Below, piece by piece: positions 50,901 through 61,662 of a DNA stretch of 64,000 bases. Positions within the stretch are counted from its first letter, which is position 1. Each line of letters opens with the position of its first letter. The stretch comes from a virus, in the IMG/VR virus record IMGVR_UViG_3300042863_000147, positions 1 through 64,000 of that record. One strand, given 5' to 3'. The position numbers were made by a program, and so were the translations under genes. Below the pieces are notes generated by a model that was not told the origin of the DNA, did not search any database, and saw only the letters and a program-made list of their open reading frames with translations.

Positions 50901-53900
50901 CCTTGGGAAATGTTAGGGTATTCTATCAGACCTGAATGGTGGATCGATACTTACGGAACCGCTCCTTATGCATCTACTAATACATTATTATGGAATGATT
51001 TAAAGAATGGATATTCGAGAGGAGAAAATGCAGTATTCTCTAAATATGTGCGTCCTGACTTATTATCAATTATTCCTGTAGATTCGACTGGTAATCTAAA
51101 GAGTCCAAACTTGTTCTTAGTGTCCCCTAACGGATACCAAGATAAAATTGCAAAATGGACATTTGGCGATCAGTCACCTGCAGAAACCGCATGGCGCAGA
51201 AGTAGTAACTGGCCTTTTGCAATTAACGCAGCCGCTGCTTTATTAGATCCTTGCGGGTACTGTTCTGCATTATATGATGTTAGTAGAACTTCTGTAAATG
51301 CACTAAATCAAATTACATATCAAACAGATGGTCTCTATTTAAATCCTAAAAATCTATTGATAGAAGGCGAGGATAATACTCAAGTTGCAGGATTCGGAAC
51401 GTATCTTGTTGAAAAGGGAAAACAAAAAGATCAAAATTATGTCAATACACTACGGCAAGATTTAACAAATCTTAAAGTAAGTCTGTTTCATAAATTAGGC
51501 GGATTTGCTAGCAAGGAAAAATTGCAAATTATTATTGATTCAATTGATCCTACATCGACTAGTCCAGGGGTTGTCTTACCACCAGAAGACTATTCATTGA
51601 TTTTAAACGTAAGTAACCCTATTAAGGTTGCAAGAGTTTCTGGAATTATAGTACAAAAATCAGAAGGAAAGTTTATAATCAAAGGTTACGATGTTGCTAA
51701 TCCTTATTTTGAAATACTACGTCCTTTAAAAACTGCAATTTCAGGAGTAGTTAAAGTAGGAGGTGTGTCAGAGCAATTCAGCGACTGGTCTAATGTCGTT
51801 AATAACGGCAACAAAGGTCTAAGTTCAGTAGATACAACTTCTGCCAATTCAACAACTAGTCGGTATTATAAGCAAGGTCAGTTAGTAAGATATAACAGCC
51901 GATTTTATAGAGTTAAAGTAGGACACGAAGCACAATCAACATTTGATTCTTCGTTGTATCAGGCTCTTCCTGAATTGCCAATAGTTGGCGGTGCAGTTGC
52001 ACAACTACCTGCAAGATATGAAACTGAAGTTACTAAAGTTCCCTATGGCACTGAAATGACATCAGTTCAAGAAGTGTATGATCTGATTGTTGGATACGGT
52101 GCATTTCTTGAAAAAGAAGGATTTGTGTTTGATGAATTTAGTACTGAGCTAAATGAAATATTAAATTGGAAATTCACAGGTAAAGAATTTTTGTACTGGA
52201 CAACTCAGAACTGGGCTGATAATAGTCTAATTACATTGAGCCCTTTTGCGAATTATTTAAAATATAGTTTCCCTAATTCTGTTACTGACAACATTACTTC
52301 TAGCAAATACGAATACAGTCTGTTGAAGGCTGATGGAAAACCTTATCCTATTGAACGAGTGACAACAGATAGAGAGGATACTGTATGTACAATTAGAACA
52401 AATGATCCTAATGAAGGATTATTTTTCGCAACATTAAATTCTGTGCAAAAAGAACATGGCATGGTGTTTAATAATTTTACAATTTTTAACGACACAATTT
52501 ATGACACCCCGACTGGGTATAAACAACGAAGAATTAAACTTTCTGGATTTAGAACTAAAGACTGGAACGGTGATTTGTTTAGTCCAGGGTTTGTTTTTGA
52601 CAACGTCAAAATCACTGACTGGAAGTCGTACGAAAATTATTTGCCAGGTGCAGTAGTAAGATACAATGGAAAATATTATGAATCATTAGTAAGGATTACT
52701 GCCGATTCAACATTTGATTTTACTAAGTGGAGCCAGTTGGCCGATAAACCTGAATCACAACTTCTTCCAAACTTCGATTACAAAATAAATCAATTTGAAG
52801 ATTTTTACAGTTTAGACATTGATAATTTTGATTACGGACAGCAACAACTAGCCCAACGCTTGACAGGATATACTCCTAGAACATATCTAAATAATATTTT
52901 TACAAACCCTATTAGTCAGTATAAATTTTATCAAGGACTGATCAAAGATAAGGGTACTAAGAATGCAGTTGATAAATTATCAAAGGCTAGTGAATTTACT
53001 AACAAAGGTGATATTACTTTTAAAGAAGAGTGGGCATTTAGAATAGGTCACTATGGAAGTTATGAAACATTTAAAGAAATTGAATTTCCTTTAACAGAAG
53101 GTTCTTCTTTAGAAAATCCTTATATAGTTAAGTTTGACAACACTAGTCCTTTCGATGCTAATCCTTTAATTAACTATGTGACTCCTGCAGATCTGTTAAT
53201 AACATCAACGGACTATAATCCAGCATCTACATTTTCGTCGTATCCTAGCACTTGGTTAGATAATAACATAAAATTATCCACGGCTGGATATGTACGCCCT
53301 GATGATATAACTTCTACGGCATACAATAAAAATAGCTTATTAGACATTGCTAATAATTCCATTATAAAAAATGGAGATACCATTTGGCTCGGGTTCCAAG
53401 AAAATGGCGATTGGACAGTTTATAGGTATATTAATCAGTTAGCAAAGATTACTGGAGTATTTGTTAGTGCGCCTGGTAGTGAAATTACATTTGTATCAGA
53501 CAGTCATCACGGTCTACAAATTGGAGATATTATTTCTATAGTCCGATTTAATGAACAAGTCGATGGTGTATATGTTGTTAATAATGTAACTGAATTAAAT
53601 CAATTTACAGTTTCTTCGGAACTTGCAAGTATAGAAAATGCCGAACTATTAAATTACGGATCTTTATACAAGTTTGAAAATGCCAGGTACAGTAATTTAA
53701 CAGAACTGTCTCAGGTCACTGATTTATTAAAATTAAATGCAGGCGACAAAGTTTGGATTGACGAAGGCCTTGCAGGCAAGTGGCAAGTATATGAGAAAGT
53801 TAAAAATTATCTCACAACGGCCATTGAGCCTGCTAACTTTCCAATGGGTCAAAAATTTGGATACACTATTTTTGCAACCGATGATAGCCTTGTAATGTTA

Positions 53901-56900
53901 GTGTCTTCTCCTAGTTGGAGAATCGACGGAGCATTTAGCCAAGGTCGAGTTAAAGTTTTAAATAAAGTTAATAATAAGTGGGTTAATCGATACGACTACA
54001 TGTTAAACAATAGTCGAGATGTCTATTGTAGCCCAACTAGCTCAACTCAGTTCGGATATTCTCTAAACTATGATTTAAATAAAAAATTATATTTTACAGG
54101 TGCTCCTGAAGCAACATACGTTCGTGCTCCTTTGACTACTGGAACAGTTATTTTAAGTACTGGTTCCGGAGTGGCAAAAACATTCATTAACGAAGGCTTG
54201 GTTAAAATTAACAGCAGGTCTGAGGACTTTGGTATTATTAACGTTGATCTAGTATTAGTTAATCCTAATGCCGGAACCGAATTGACTGCAAATAATTCTA
54301 GATTTGGTCACTCGATATATATTGATCAGGTTGAAAAAACTTCTGCTACTACTGTCCTGGTGAGCGCCCCCGGTACCTCTACTTTTGCAGGAGTGGGATC
54401 AGTATATGCATATAGATTGACACCGGACACCGTGGATAGTATTACAACTGCAACACTTAGCGTACATCCTTCCGGATTAAGTGTTGAATCTACTTCTTCA
54501 ATTGTGTTATCTAATGGATCACAATGGGGTTATAAAATTGCAGGATCTAATGACGGGTTGTTAATTGCAATTAGCGCACCTGGATATTCTACAGCTACTG
54601 GTGTAGTTCAATTATTTGATAGTAATTTGCAGCATGTGCAAACGATCCTCTCACCGTTCGGTGAAAAAGGAAAATTTGGGTACGATATTACTGTATCATC
54701 TTCAAAACAATATTTGATTATCTCTGCACCTGAAGTTAAAAGTTCAAATGTGCCATTTGGAAAAGTTGTAATATATACATTAACTGATGACGGTACATAT
54801 GAGTTGTACCAAATGATTAATAATCCCTTACCCGGAGTAGATTTAAAATTTGGATATTCTATCTCGATTAGCGATGATGAATCAACTATTGCAATCGGGT
54901 CGTTAGGTAAGAGCCGTTCAAAAGAACAAGTATATGACAGTAACAGCAACATACCTAGTACTGTATTTGACAGCGGCTCGACTACATTCTTTGAATCACT
55001 ACCTGATGCTGGTACAGTTTATGTCTATAATAAATTAGGAGACTATTTTGTTCAGGCAGATGAACTAAACGATGTTCTGATTGTACCGGGCAGCAGATAC
55101 GGTAGTGCGGTTATTGCAACAAATGACGAAATTTTTGTAGGATCCCCTACGTCTCAAAATAATGTTGGATCTACAGAAGACCAATCTAATTTATTCATAT
55201 TTGGTAAAAAAGATAAAGACTCGTTGAGTTGGAAACTGTTAAGAGAGCAAACAGATACTACTGAAATATCTAATATAACTCGAGTCGCATTAATTGACAC
55301 GTTAAATGAGGAAGTAATTGATTACTTAGATGTAATCGATCCACTGAAGGGTAAGATTGCCGGCATTGCAGAACAAGAATTAAAATTTAAAGCAGCATTT
55401 GATCCTGCAGTATATTCTATTGGTTTAGCAGGTGTAATAGTTAATACTACTATTAACTGGATGGACGAACACGTAGGGGAACTATGGTGGGATCTAAGCA
55501 CAGCCAAGTACATGTGGTATGAGCAAGGTGATGAAATTTATAGAAAAAATAACTGGGGTCGAATGTTCCCTGGTGCAAGTATTGATGTCTATGAATGGGT
55601 TAAATCGGATCTATTACCGAATGAATGGGCTGCACAAGCCGATACTACTGAAGGACTAGTGAATAGTATAAGCGGACAGCCAAAGTACCCTGACAATAGT
55701 GTTATTTCTGTTAAGCAATTGTTTAACAACGTAACCGGCTCATTTGAAAATGTATATTATTACTGGGTAAAGAATAAAGTTACCTTGCCAGCAGCAAAAA
55801 ATAGAAGATTGAGCGGATCTCAAGTTACAAGTTACATTGCTGATCCTGTAGCATCGGGGTTAAAGTTCATTGAAGTACTATCTACTAATGCCGTTGCATT
55901 TGCTAACGTTCAGCCTTCTTTAATTAGTGACAGAATTAACGCAAACATTGCCATTGACTTAAATTCAGTTGTGCCCAAGCACACTGAGTGGTTGCTGTTA
56001 AATGAAGGTGATCATACTAGTGTTCCTAATACTCTGTTAGAGAAAAAACTATTTGATAGTTTAATTGGTCAAGATTCACTTGGTAACGCAGTACCAGCAG
56101 ACGAGCTCACTTCGAGGAATAGGTACGGCATTGGTATCCGCCCTCAGCAGACCTTATTTAAAGATCGGCTTGGTGCTCTAAGAAATGCACTAACTTTTGT
56201 AAATTCTGTCCTAGCATCTAATCAAATTGTTGGCATATATTCTTTTGAAACGCTCAACAAGAGAGAAGAAATTCCTAATTTACAATTGTATGAGTATGAT
56301 TTAATTGTCGAAGACTTGGACGTACTTCAGGAAATTTCTACAATAAATTATGTCAGAGCCGAAGTAACCTGTCATGCATTGAATGGAAAATTAAGAAATA
56401 TAGTTATTGATAATCCTGGATTTGGTTATCTTATCGCTCCTAAGCTGACAATACTTTCTTCAAGCCGAACACCTGCTGAAGTAGTTACTGAAATAGATGC
56501 ACAGGGCAGAGTAATCTCTGCTAGCATTGTATCAGCTGGGGCCGGGTATGATGATGGAATATTATCATCATTAATCCGTCCGCATTCTGCTATTGTTGAA
56601 GTTAATAACTTAGCAGGTAATCGTTGGACTAAACACAGTTTTGATTATGATTTGAAAGCATGGACTACTGCACAAACGCAGAAATATAACACGCCACTTT
56701 ATTGGTCAAAGATTGACTGGGTAAGTAAAGATTACGATTCTTACAGGCTAGTTGCATACACGATATCTGATTTATTTGAATTAGGATCTTTGTCATCTGT
56801 TGAGGCAGGTGAGTATGTAAAAGTTAAAAATATCGGTGATGGCAACTACGCAATACTTAAAAAAGTAGAAGACGGCGGAAATTACATTCCGTCTTATGAT

Positions 56901-59900
56901 ATTATATATCGTGAGCAAGGTACTATTCAGATATCTGACTTATTATGGAATTATAATTCTGGAAAAGTGGCATATGATGCTGCAACAATTGAAGAAACAC
57001 TATATGATCAAATTCCTAGTCAAGAATTGCTGTACATATTAACTGCTTTAAAGAATGATATCTTTGTAAATAATTTAAAAGTAAATTGGAATTTATTTTT
57101 CTTCAATGCAGTAAAATATGCCCTAACGGAACAGAAATTATTAGACTGGGCATTCAAAACATCGTTCATTAATGTAAAAAATAAAATAGGCACATTAAAT
57201 CAGCGTTCTGTTTATAACTTAAACAACGAGCAATATTTTGAACAGTACATTAATGAGATTAAACCATATCATACAAAAATAAGAAGTTATACATCTGCCT
57301 ACGACAAAACTGAGCAAGCCGATGTATATACTACCGATTTTGACTTGCCCTCTTATTACAATACCTTAACTGATACGCTTGATGTGGTTCAGTTAGGAGA
57401 TTCATTAATATCTACTGCACCGTGGAAATCTTGGAATGAGAATTACAAGTTGTACGTCGGTGCGATCGAAGTTGGATATACTGGATCAGGTTATACTCAG
57501 CGTCCAACTGTTACTATTACAACTATACCAGGAGATACAGGAACAGGTGCCGCGGCTGAGGCCTATATTAGAAATGGATCAGTATATAAAGTTCTTGTGA
57601 CTAATCCAGGAAGTGGATACACTATGCCGCCTACAGTTACTATTACAGGCGGTGGCCAAGTTACTGATGTTGCTAGGGTATCGGTAGTTATGGCTAACAA
57701 TAATGTTAGAAAAAATATTATAGGAATGAAATTTGACAGGACTTCAGTAGAAGGAGATTTAATTGATTTAACTGTGACTGACGAATTCATTTGCGACGGG
57801 ACACTAGATAAATTTACATTAACTTGGCTAGCAAGTCCGGATAAAAAAACTATAACACCTTTATTGGACGGTAAGTTAATATATGGAACAGATTATACCA
57901 TAGAGTATTATCAAACTAAAGTCTCTGATCGGTATGTAGATGTTGATAAGTCTTTTCCAAAAGGTTCGTGGGAAGGTGAAACGATGGTCGACCATCGTTA
58001 TAGATACTTCGTGAATACTAATAGTACCGATGATGTTGTTGGATCAATTAGACATTATGCTAAATTTGTATTCTTAAAACAAGTCCCTAACGACGGTCAG
58101 GTGTTTAAGATTACATATAAAAAGAGTCTAGATTTATACAATGCAATTGATAGAATTAACAGTTTGTATAATCCTACAGATGACATGCCTGGGAAAGAAT
58201 TACCGTTGCTAATGTCTGGTGCAGAATATCCTGGTACAAGTTTGCAAGGACTAATGTTTAATCAAACACCGCAATGGGATAGTACGGGCACACAGTATGA
58301 CACAGCACCTTGGGGCGATTACATTAGCAGTTATACTACTAAGAAGTTGAAAAGCGATTTGTACATTGGGACACAAAATTTTACCGTTGATTCAACTGAT
58401 GGTATTGCTGTAGGACAAACTGTAAAAGTAGTCGGCACATCGACAGTCGCTCACTTTAAACCAGGCACAGTAGTTACTGATGTCCTTTCCGGATCTAACC
58501 AAGTTATTATAGGTACATTAAGTACTGAAAAAACAATGATCACACATGCAGTATCTACCAATACAGCTATCGGATCCGTTGTTACTTTAGAAACTTCTAA
58601 ATTGTTCCATACTGCAATTAATAAGGATGACTTTATACAGATTAATGGCATTGAAAGTTTATTGGGTCGAGGAATTTCTTTATATGTAAATGTAATATCA
58701 CCTCCGGCGGTATCAACTTCGACTGCAATACCTTCAGTGACTGTAACATTTAGTCCTCCTGATTTCCCAGGAGGAATTCAAGCAACTGGTATTCCAGTAT
58801 TTGACCAAAATACAGCAACTGCGGTTCTAGTCACTAATCCTGGAATGGGATATCGTAATGCACCAACGGTAACATACACAGGTACTAATATGCTATCTAC
58901 TGGATTTGCAGTAGCGTATCTAGATCCAGGTTATAATCAATTTGCACAAGTTACAACTTGTACATCTAATACTTTACAATTTAGAACAGCATTTACTTTA
59001 AGCAGTACTGCAACAATCTTAGAACCCGGAGCAGGATTTTATCTAGCTAGCCAAATTGTGAATGAAATCGGATCGGCTGATAAACTGATAGATCATGTTA
59101 CACTAGTCTCGAGTGGAACTACATCTATTTCAGTTAATACATTTGCACCTCGAAATAATGTTGTTCGTGCAGAAGTTACTTTAAATTCGACGCAAATTAA
59201 TTCAACTAGCACTGACACACTTTGGTACAGTATTTCAAATTCAGTCGATGGATATAATCGAGCAGTCGTAACAATTCAAGATACATTAACTAATACAATC
59301 ATTAACGGTGATGTTGATGTTAAATTGTATGATAACACTGAACTTGAATTTTATACATACGATACTGATTATAATTTAGATAGTATTGTTGATGGATCCA
59401 ACTTAGTTGACACTTCTGTAGGATACAAACCAGAAGATATCGTTATAGACGGAAATACATTCTTAAATGCTTTTGATTCTTATGCACCTGAAGAATGTGT
59501 GCCCGGCCATGTAAGAGATTCAGTGGGTATAAATGTTTATACTGTTTCTGAACCATCAGCTCCTTTGGTAATTTCTGGAGCATTTGCAGCAATTGATTCT
59601 GGAATATCTGCAGCAAAATTAAGTTTTGTGCCAGATACTCCTCTAGGATTCTTAGTATATGCAAATGGAAAATCATTTACACGAGTAGCAAACCAAGCAG
59701 CGTTTAGTTCTTCTACACAATATTGTTTCTATGAAGGCAGCATCGTAGTTCCTGCACAACCAGCAAACACTAGAGTAGGATACACCTATGTTACCGCAGG
59801 TGCAGATGTATTATTTGATAGCAGTTACGTATCTACTGATACTGAACAGTCGGGTAACACAGGTACTGCAATGGCGTCTAGTTTGCTGTTAATTGACGAT

Positions 59901-61661
59901 GTTAGAAGTGTGTATGTATTAGTTGATGGACAAGAGATTCCTGAATCAGTATCTCCTAACTTAGCTGAATTTGGTTATAAACTAGTCCCAACTGGATCTA
60001 ACAATAATCGAGCAGGAGTATTTGTCCAAGGACTTACTACAGGCCAACATGACATAGAAGCTTGGTTCTTTACCAGTCCTTATCCTACTTTTAATAGAGT
60101 TAATGATCAATTCTTTACAATTGAAACTACTGCAACTTCCAGTGTAACACTTCCACTTGCTCCGTCATTAATTGAACCTGCAAGCGAGCAAGTTATTGTT
60201 GAAAAAATAACTTCAACTAGTAGATATAGAATGCTTCCGCCTTGGGCAAGTTATTACAAAGTTCAAAACGGACAGACAACATTTGCAATTGATCCTAAAA
60301 ATTCTAGACCTGCAACATATAGTCTAGATAATGTTAGGGTCTATATGAACGGTAACGAACTTCGTCCAGGATACGACTTCACAGTTAGTGGAATTAACGA
60401 AACAGTAACATTGACCTATCCGTTACTTGCAACGGGCGATGCGATAGCAATTATATCATTAGTTGATTATGATTACATAGTACAAGGCAATACATTAACA
60501 TTTGCAACACCTGTAGCAAATGCAACTATTAAAGTAACATCATTTACTAATCATGATAACATGATGATTAGAACTGAACGATTTGAAGGTAATTATGGCA
60601 GAAGATTTGAATTAACATTCCCTGCAATAAGCGATACATATGTATGGGTAACTGTTAATAGCAAACCTTTAATTGCTGGGTATGATTATAAATTATTTGA
60701 AGACTTAAAGACAATTGAACTTTCTGAATTCGTTGATGTTGGCGACAACGACGACATTGTAGTAGTTGTTGTTAATCCTATATCTTACGGAGATACTGTT
60801 CTTGGATATCGTGTCTTTAAGGATATGTTTGATAGACACCATTTCCATCGACTATCCCGCGAATTTACTACACGACTAAGCCAACCTGTAGAATTTACAA
60901 GTGACAAAATTTTAGTCGAGCAAGGTGACAATCTACTACAACCTAATCCAGGATTAAACATTCCCGGAGTAGTTATTATAGACGGTGAAAGAATTGAATA
61001 CGGTGCAAGGGACGGCAATCAATTAAGTCAATTAAGAAGAAGTACATTAGGAACTGGTCCAGCACGATTCTCCGACGAGGGTACCAAAGTAATTGATGTA
61101 AGTCTTCGTCAAAAAATTGCAACAGTTGATTACAGTTTAATTCAACATATTGCTAGTTCGAATACTACTACTTACATAATAAACACATCATCGAACAATT
61201 CTGTTTTTACAATTAATACAACATCGAACGTGGGTGATGGTATTACTTTATCAACGGGTGTTAATGCAGTTGATCAAGTAGACGTATATTTTGGAGGCCG
61301 CCGACTACGGAAGACTCCTCTAGCAGTTCATGATAAAAACTTAGCATATTATGATTCTGCTGATACAGTGGTAATACACCCACCAGAGTTTAGTATAACT
61401 ACATCTACACAAGAGATTATATTAAATATTGCTGACGAGATTTCTACAGGTACTAGAATAACCATTGTGAAAAAAGTTGGCAAATTATGGACCGGAACAG
61501 AAGCCACATCATTGCTGTCAAGTACCGCAACACAAGCGGGATTCTTAAGGGCACGACCTGCAGAGTTACCGGACATTTATTACTACGGCGGAGACAAAGT
61601 ATTAGTAGAAAACAGCAATGCACTAACAGACGAAACTGGAGAACCTCTAGAAGGATATTAA
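47946..61661 (+). CDS. Giant gp7-like baseplate wedge/appendage protein (4571 aa)
   Basis: Residues 1-120 (FLSSTIDQLIQTPRVERVDGYVGSKLTPNYNP, YIKQASLLRQNYSLEPAAI, PLIDWDKIVNYTDYYWVP) match the N-terminus of the large gp7-type wedge proteins in T4-like phages of aquatic bacteria. T4 gp7 has 1032 residues, so this one, at about 500 kDa, is over four times longer. Within it, residues about 1965-2435 hold FG-GAP-like propeller blades (FGYTIFATDDS, FGYSLNYD, FGHSIYID, WGYKIAGSND, FGYDITVSSS, FGYSISISDD, YGSAVIATND). Two GxGYTxxPTV modules lie near 3190-3245 and one near 3635. Late modules of the VxVYxNGxxLxxxYDF pattern occur near 800, 4135 and 4240. It follows gp6 directly. It probably forms part of the wedge and reaches outward as an appendage. 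Confidence 0.85.
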   Translation: MADIKKSVNLLPEYLRTSKNSKFLSSTIDQLIQTPRVERVDGYVGSKLTPNYNPSTDFYIKQASLLRQNYSLEPAAIFNDQAGNVTDVVSYDDLINELSIQGAKTDNLDTLLRSKFYAYDPLIDWDKIVNYTDYYWVPLGPDAIILFDENLDVTDIIGNQTYTMSNGYPLSNGMKIAFFDNTIQAEYRRKEFIVEGVGSSIKLLDFSLLSSNDRISRVFDEEFDSTIFDSYPFDSDRKFPITPDYITINRSSNDLNPWSKYNRWFHRDVIQATAEINKVPVIYPLAARARRPIIEFKPNIQLFNFGKVGIRDVDVIDVTTKDAFNEVDGTYGYYVDGVLLQKGHRVIFNADSNNDVRGRIYEVNFDVTGPVPVLRLVVPSDNLPSELDSVGVNFGTDYYGTNWFFDSSINQWKYAQQHNAVNQPPLFDLFTNDGISISKITDASNFTGNQIFGYEVGTGVVDEVLGFPLKYKNNIKVGTGSFPFRTYFLTDVISIISNNQSSSLSASTTFLKLNDSLVNIWVEAEDYQIPIIEVQTISESTSSLVLTCLDKPINTNISVTASVNDVIVPVTITATPSSVTVNTEDILPAGSTIQLKIETDQLPNSNGFYESPVGLTKNPLNEIISSITLSELGDHLSSMTGKLTGFTGKNLRDLSNYTKYGSRLVANANPIVFSQIFLGKKEHNVIDAIRQAGTFYDQFKMNFLRLLTTVDDQLSAADALDEVLKTINKARDVKSPYQRSDMLGYGDDKIVRTFTVTSRGNVEYPTGIEFDLTRLSFNSVLVYLNSVQLIANRDYTFDYINGSVTLLTALNIDDVISINYYPNTLGTYIPPTPSKLGLYPAYVPELFTDTSYVTPSLSIRGHDGSIIKAYGDYRDAIILEYETRVYNNIKTQYRKEVFDIIGIQPSAFRMSKYDIDDLNNILVNDFSRWSGINNIDASANTVFDEGNPFTWNYKGSVDNVLDSVVSGYWRSLFKYFYDTDCPNTRPWEMLGYSIRPEWWIDTYGTAPYASTNTLLWNDLKNGYSRGENAVFSKYVRPDLLSIIPVDSTGNLKSPNLFLVSPNGYQDKIAKWTFGDQSPAETAWRRSSNWPFAINAAAALLDPCGYCSALYDVSRTSVNALNQITYQTDGLYLNPKNLLIEGEDNTQVAGFGTYLVEKGKQKDQNYVNTLRQDLTNLKVSLFHKLGGFASKEKLQIIIDSIDPTSTSPGVVLPPEDYSLILNVSNPIKVARVSGIIVQKSEGKFIIKGYDVANPYFEILRPLKTAISGVVKVGGVSEQFSDWSNVVNNGNKGLSSVDTTSANSTTSRYYKQGQLVRYNSRFYRVKVGHEAQSTFDSSLYQALPELPIVGGAVAQLPARYETEVTKVPYGTEMTSVQEVYDLIVGYGAFLEKEGFVFDEFSTELNEILNWKFTGKEFLYWTTQNWADNSLITLSPFANYLKYSFPNSVTDNITSSKYEYSLLKADGKPYPIERVTTDREDTVCTIRTNDPNEGLFFATLNSVQKEHGMVFNNFTIFNDTIYDTPTGYKQRRIKLSGFRTKDWNGDLFSPGFVFDNVKITDWKSYENYLPGAVVRYNGKYYESLVRITADSTFDFTKWSQLADKPESQLLPNFDYKINQFEDFYSLDIDNFDYGQQQLAQRLTGYTPRTYLNNIFTNPISQYKFYQGLIKDKGTKNAVDKLSKASEFTNKGDITFKEEWAFRIGHYGSYETFKEIEFPLTEGSSLENPYIVKFDNTSPFDANPLINYVTPADLLITSTDYNPASTFSSYPSTWLDNNIKLSTAGYVRPDDITSTAYNKNSLLDIANNSIIKNGDTIWLGFQENGDWTVYRYINQLAKITGVFVSAPGSEITFVSDSHHGLQIGDIISIVRFNEQVDGVYVVNNVTELNQFTVSSELASIENAELLNYGSLYKFENARYSNLTELSQVTDLLKLNAGDKVWIDEGLAGKWQVYEKVKNYLTTAIEPANFPMGQKFGYTIFATDDSLVMLVSSPSWRIDGAFSQGRVKVLNKVNNKWVNRYDYMLNNSRDVYCSPTSSTQFGYSLNYDLNKKLYFTGAPEATYVRAPLTTGTVILSTGSGVAKTFINEGLVKINSRSEDFGIINVDLVLVNPNAGTELTANNSRFGHSIYIDQVEKTSATTVLVSAPGTSTFAGVGSVYAYRLTPDTVDSITTATLSVHPSGLSVESTSSIVLSNGSQWGYKIAGSNDGLLIAISAPGYSTATGVVQLFDSNLQHVQTILSPFGEKGKFGYDITVSSSKQYLIISAPEVKSSNVPFGKVVIYTLTDDGTYELYQMINNPLPGVDLKFGYSISISDDESTIAIGSLGKSRSKEQVYDSNSNIPSTVFDSGSTTFFESLPDAGTVYVYNKLGDYFVQADELNDVLIVPGSRYGSAVIATNDEIFVGSPTSQNNVGSTEDQSNLFIFGKKDKDSLSWKLLREQTDTTEISNITRVALIDTLNEEVIDYLDVIDPLKGKIAGIAEQELKFKAAFDPAVYSIGLAGVIVNTTINWMDEHVGELWWDLSTAKYMWYEQGDEIYRKNNWGRMFPGASIDVYEWVKSDLLPNEWAAQADTTEGLVNSISGQPKYPDNSVISVKQLFNNVTGSFENVYYYWVKNKVTLPAAKNRRLSGSQVTSYIADPVASGLKFIEVLSTNAVAFANVQPSLISDRINANIAIDLNSVVPKHTEWLLLNEGDHTSVPNTLLEKKLFDSLIGQDSLGNAVPADELTSRNRYGIGIRPQQTLFKDRLGALRNALTFVNSVLASNQIVGIYSFETLNKREEIPNLQLYEYDLIVEDLDVLQEISTINYVRAEVTCHALNGKLRNIVIDNPGFGYLIAPKLTILSSSRTPAEVVTEIDAQGRVISASIVSAGAGYDDGILSSLIRPHSAIVEVNNLAGNRWTKHSFDYDLKAWTTAQTQKYNTPLYWSKIDWVSKDYDSYRLVAYTISDLFELGSLSSVEAGEYVKVKNIGDGNYAILKKVEDGGNYIPSYDIIYREQGTIQISDLLWNYNSGKVAYDAATIEETLYDQIPSQELLYILTALKNDIFVNNLKVNWNLFFFNAVKYALTEQKLLDWAFKTSFINVKNKIGTLNQRSVYNLNNEQYFEQYINEIKPYHTKIRSYTSAYDKTEQADVYTTDFDLPSYYNTLTDTLDVVQLGDSLISTAPWKSWNENYKLYVGAIEVGYTGSGYTQRPTVTITTIPGDTGTGAAAEAYIRNGSVYKVLVTNPGSGYTMPPTVTITGGGQVTDVARVSVVMANNNVRKNIIGMKFDRTSVEGDLIDLTVTDEFICDGTLDKFTLTWLASPDKKTITPLLDGKLIYGTDYTIEYYQTKVSDRYVDVDKSFPKGSWEGETMVDHRYRYFVNTNSTDDVVGSIRHYAKFVFLKQVPNDGQVFKITYKKSLDLYNAIDRINSLYNPTDDMPGKELPLLMSGAEYPGTSLQGLMFNQTPQWDSTGTQYDTAPWGDYISSYTTKKLKSDLYIGTQNFTVDSTDGIAVGQTVKVVGTSTVAHFKPGTVVTDVLSGSNQVIIGTLSTEKTMITHAVSTNTAIGSVVTLETSKLFHTAINKDDFIQINGIESLLGRGISLYVNVISPPAVSTSTAIPSVTVTFSPPDFPGGIQATGIPVFDQNTATAVLVTNPGMGYRNAPTVTYTGTNMLSTGFAVAYLDPGYNQFAQVTTCTSNTLQFRTAFTLSSTATILEPGAGFYLASQIVNEIGSADKLIDHVTLVSSGTTSISVNTFAPRNNVVRAEVTLNSTQINSTSTDTLWYSISNSVDGYNRAVVTIQDTLTNTIINGDVDVKLYDNTELEFYTYDTDYNLDSIVDGSNLVDTSVGYKPEDIVIDGNTFLNAFDSYAPEECVPGHVRDSVGINVYTVSEPSAPLVISGAFAAIDSGISAAKLSFVPDTPLGFLVYANGKSFTRVANQAAFSSSTQYCFYEGSIVVPAQPANTRVGYTYVTAGADVLFDSSYVSTDTEQSGNTGTAMASSLLLIDDVRSVYVLVDGQEIPESVSPNLAEFGYKLVPTGSNNNRAGVFVQGLTTGQHDIEAWFFTSPYPTFNRVNDQFFTIETTATSSVTLPLAPSLIEPASEQVIVEKITSTSRYRMLPPWASYYKVQNGQTTFAIDPKNSRPATYSLDNVRVYMNGNELRPGYDFTVSGINETVTLTYPLLATGDAIAIISLVDYDYIVQGNTLTFATPVANATIKVTSFTNHDNMMIRTERFEGNYGRRFELTFPAISDTYVWVTVNSKPLIAGYDYKLFEDLKTIELSEFVDVGDNDDIVVVVVNPISYGDTVLGYRVFKDMFDRHHFHRLSREFTTRLSQPVEFTSDKILVEQGDNLLQPNPGLNIPGVVIIDGERIEYGARDGNQLSQLRRSTLGTGPARFSDEGTKVIDVSLRQKIATVDYSLIQHIASSNTTTYIINTSSNNSVFTINTTSNVGDGITLSTGVNAVDQVDVYFGGRRLRKTPLAVHDKNLAYYDSADTVVIHPPEFSITTSTQEIILNIADEISTGTRITIVKKVGKLWTGTEATSLLSSTATQAGFLRARPAELPDIYYYGGDKVLVENSNALTDETGEPLEGY

Positions 61662-61662
61662 A

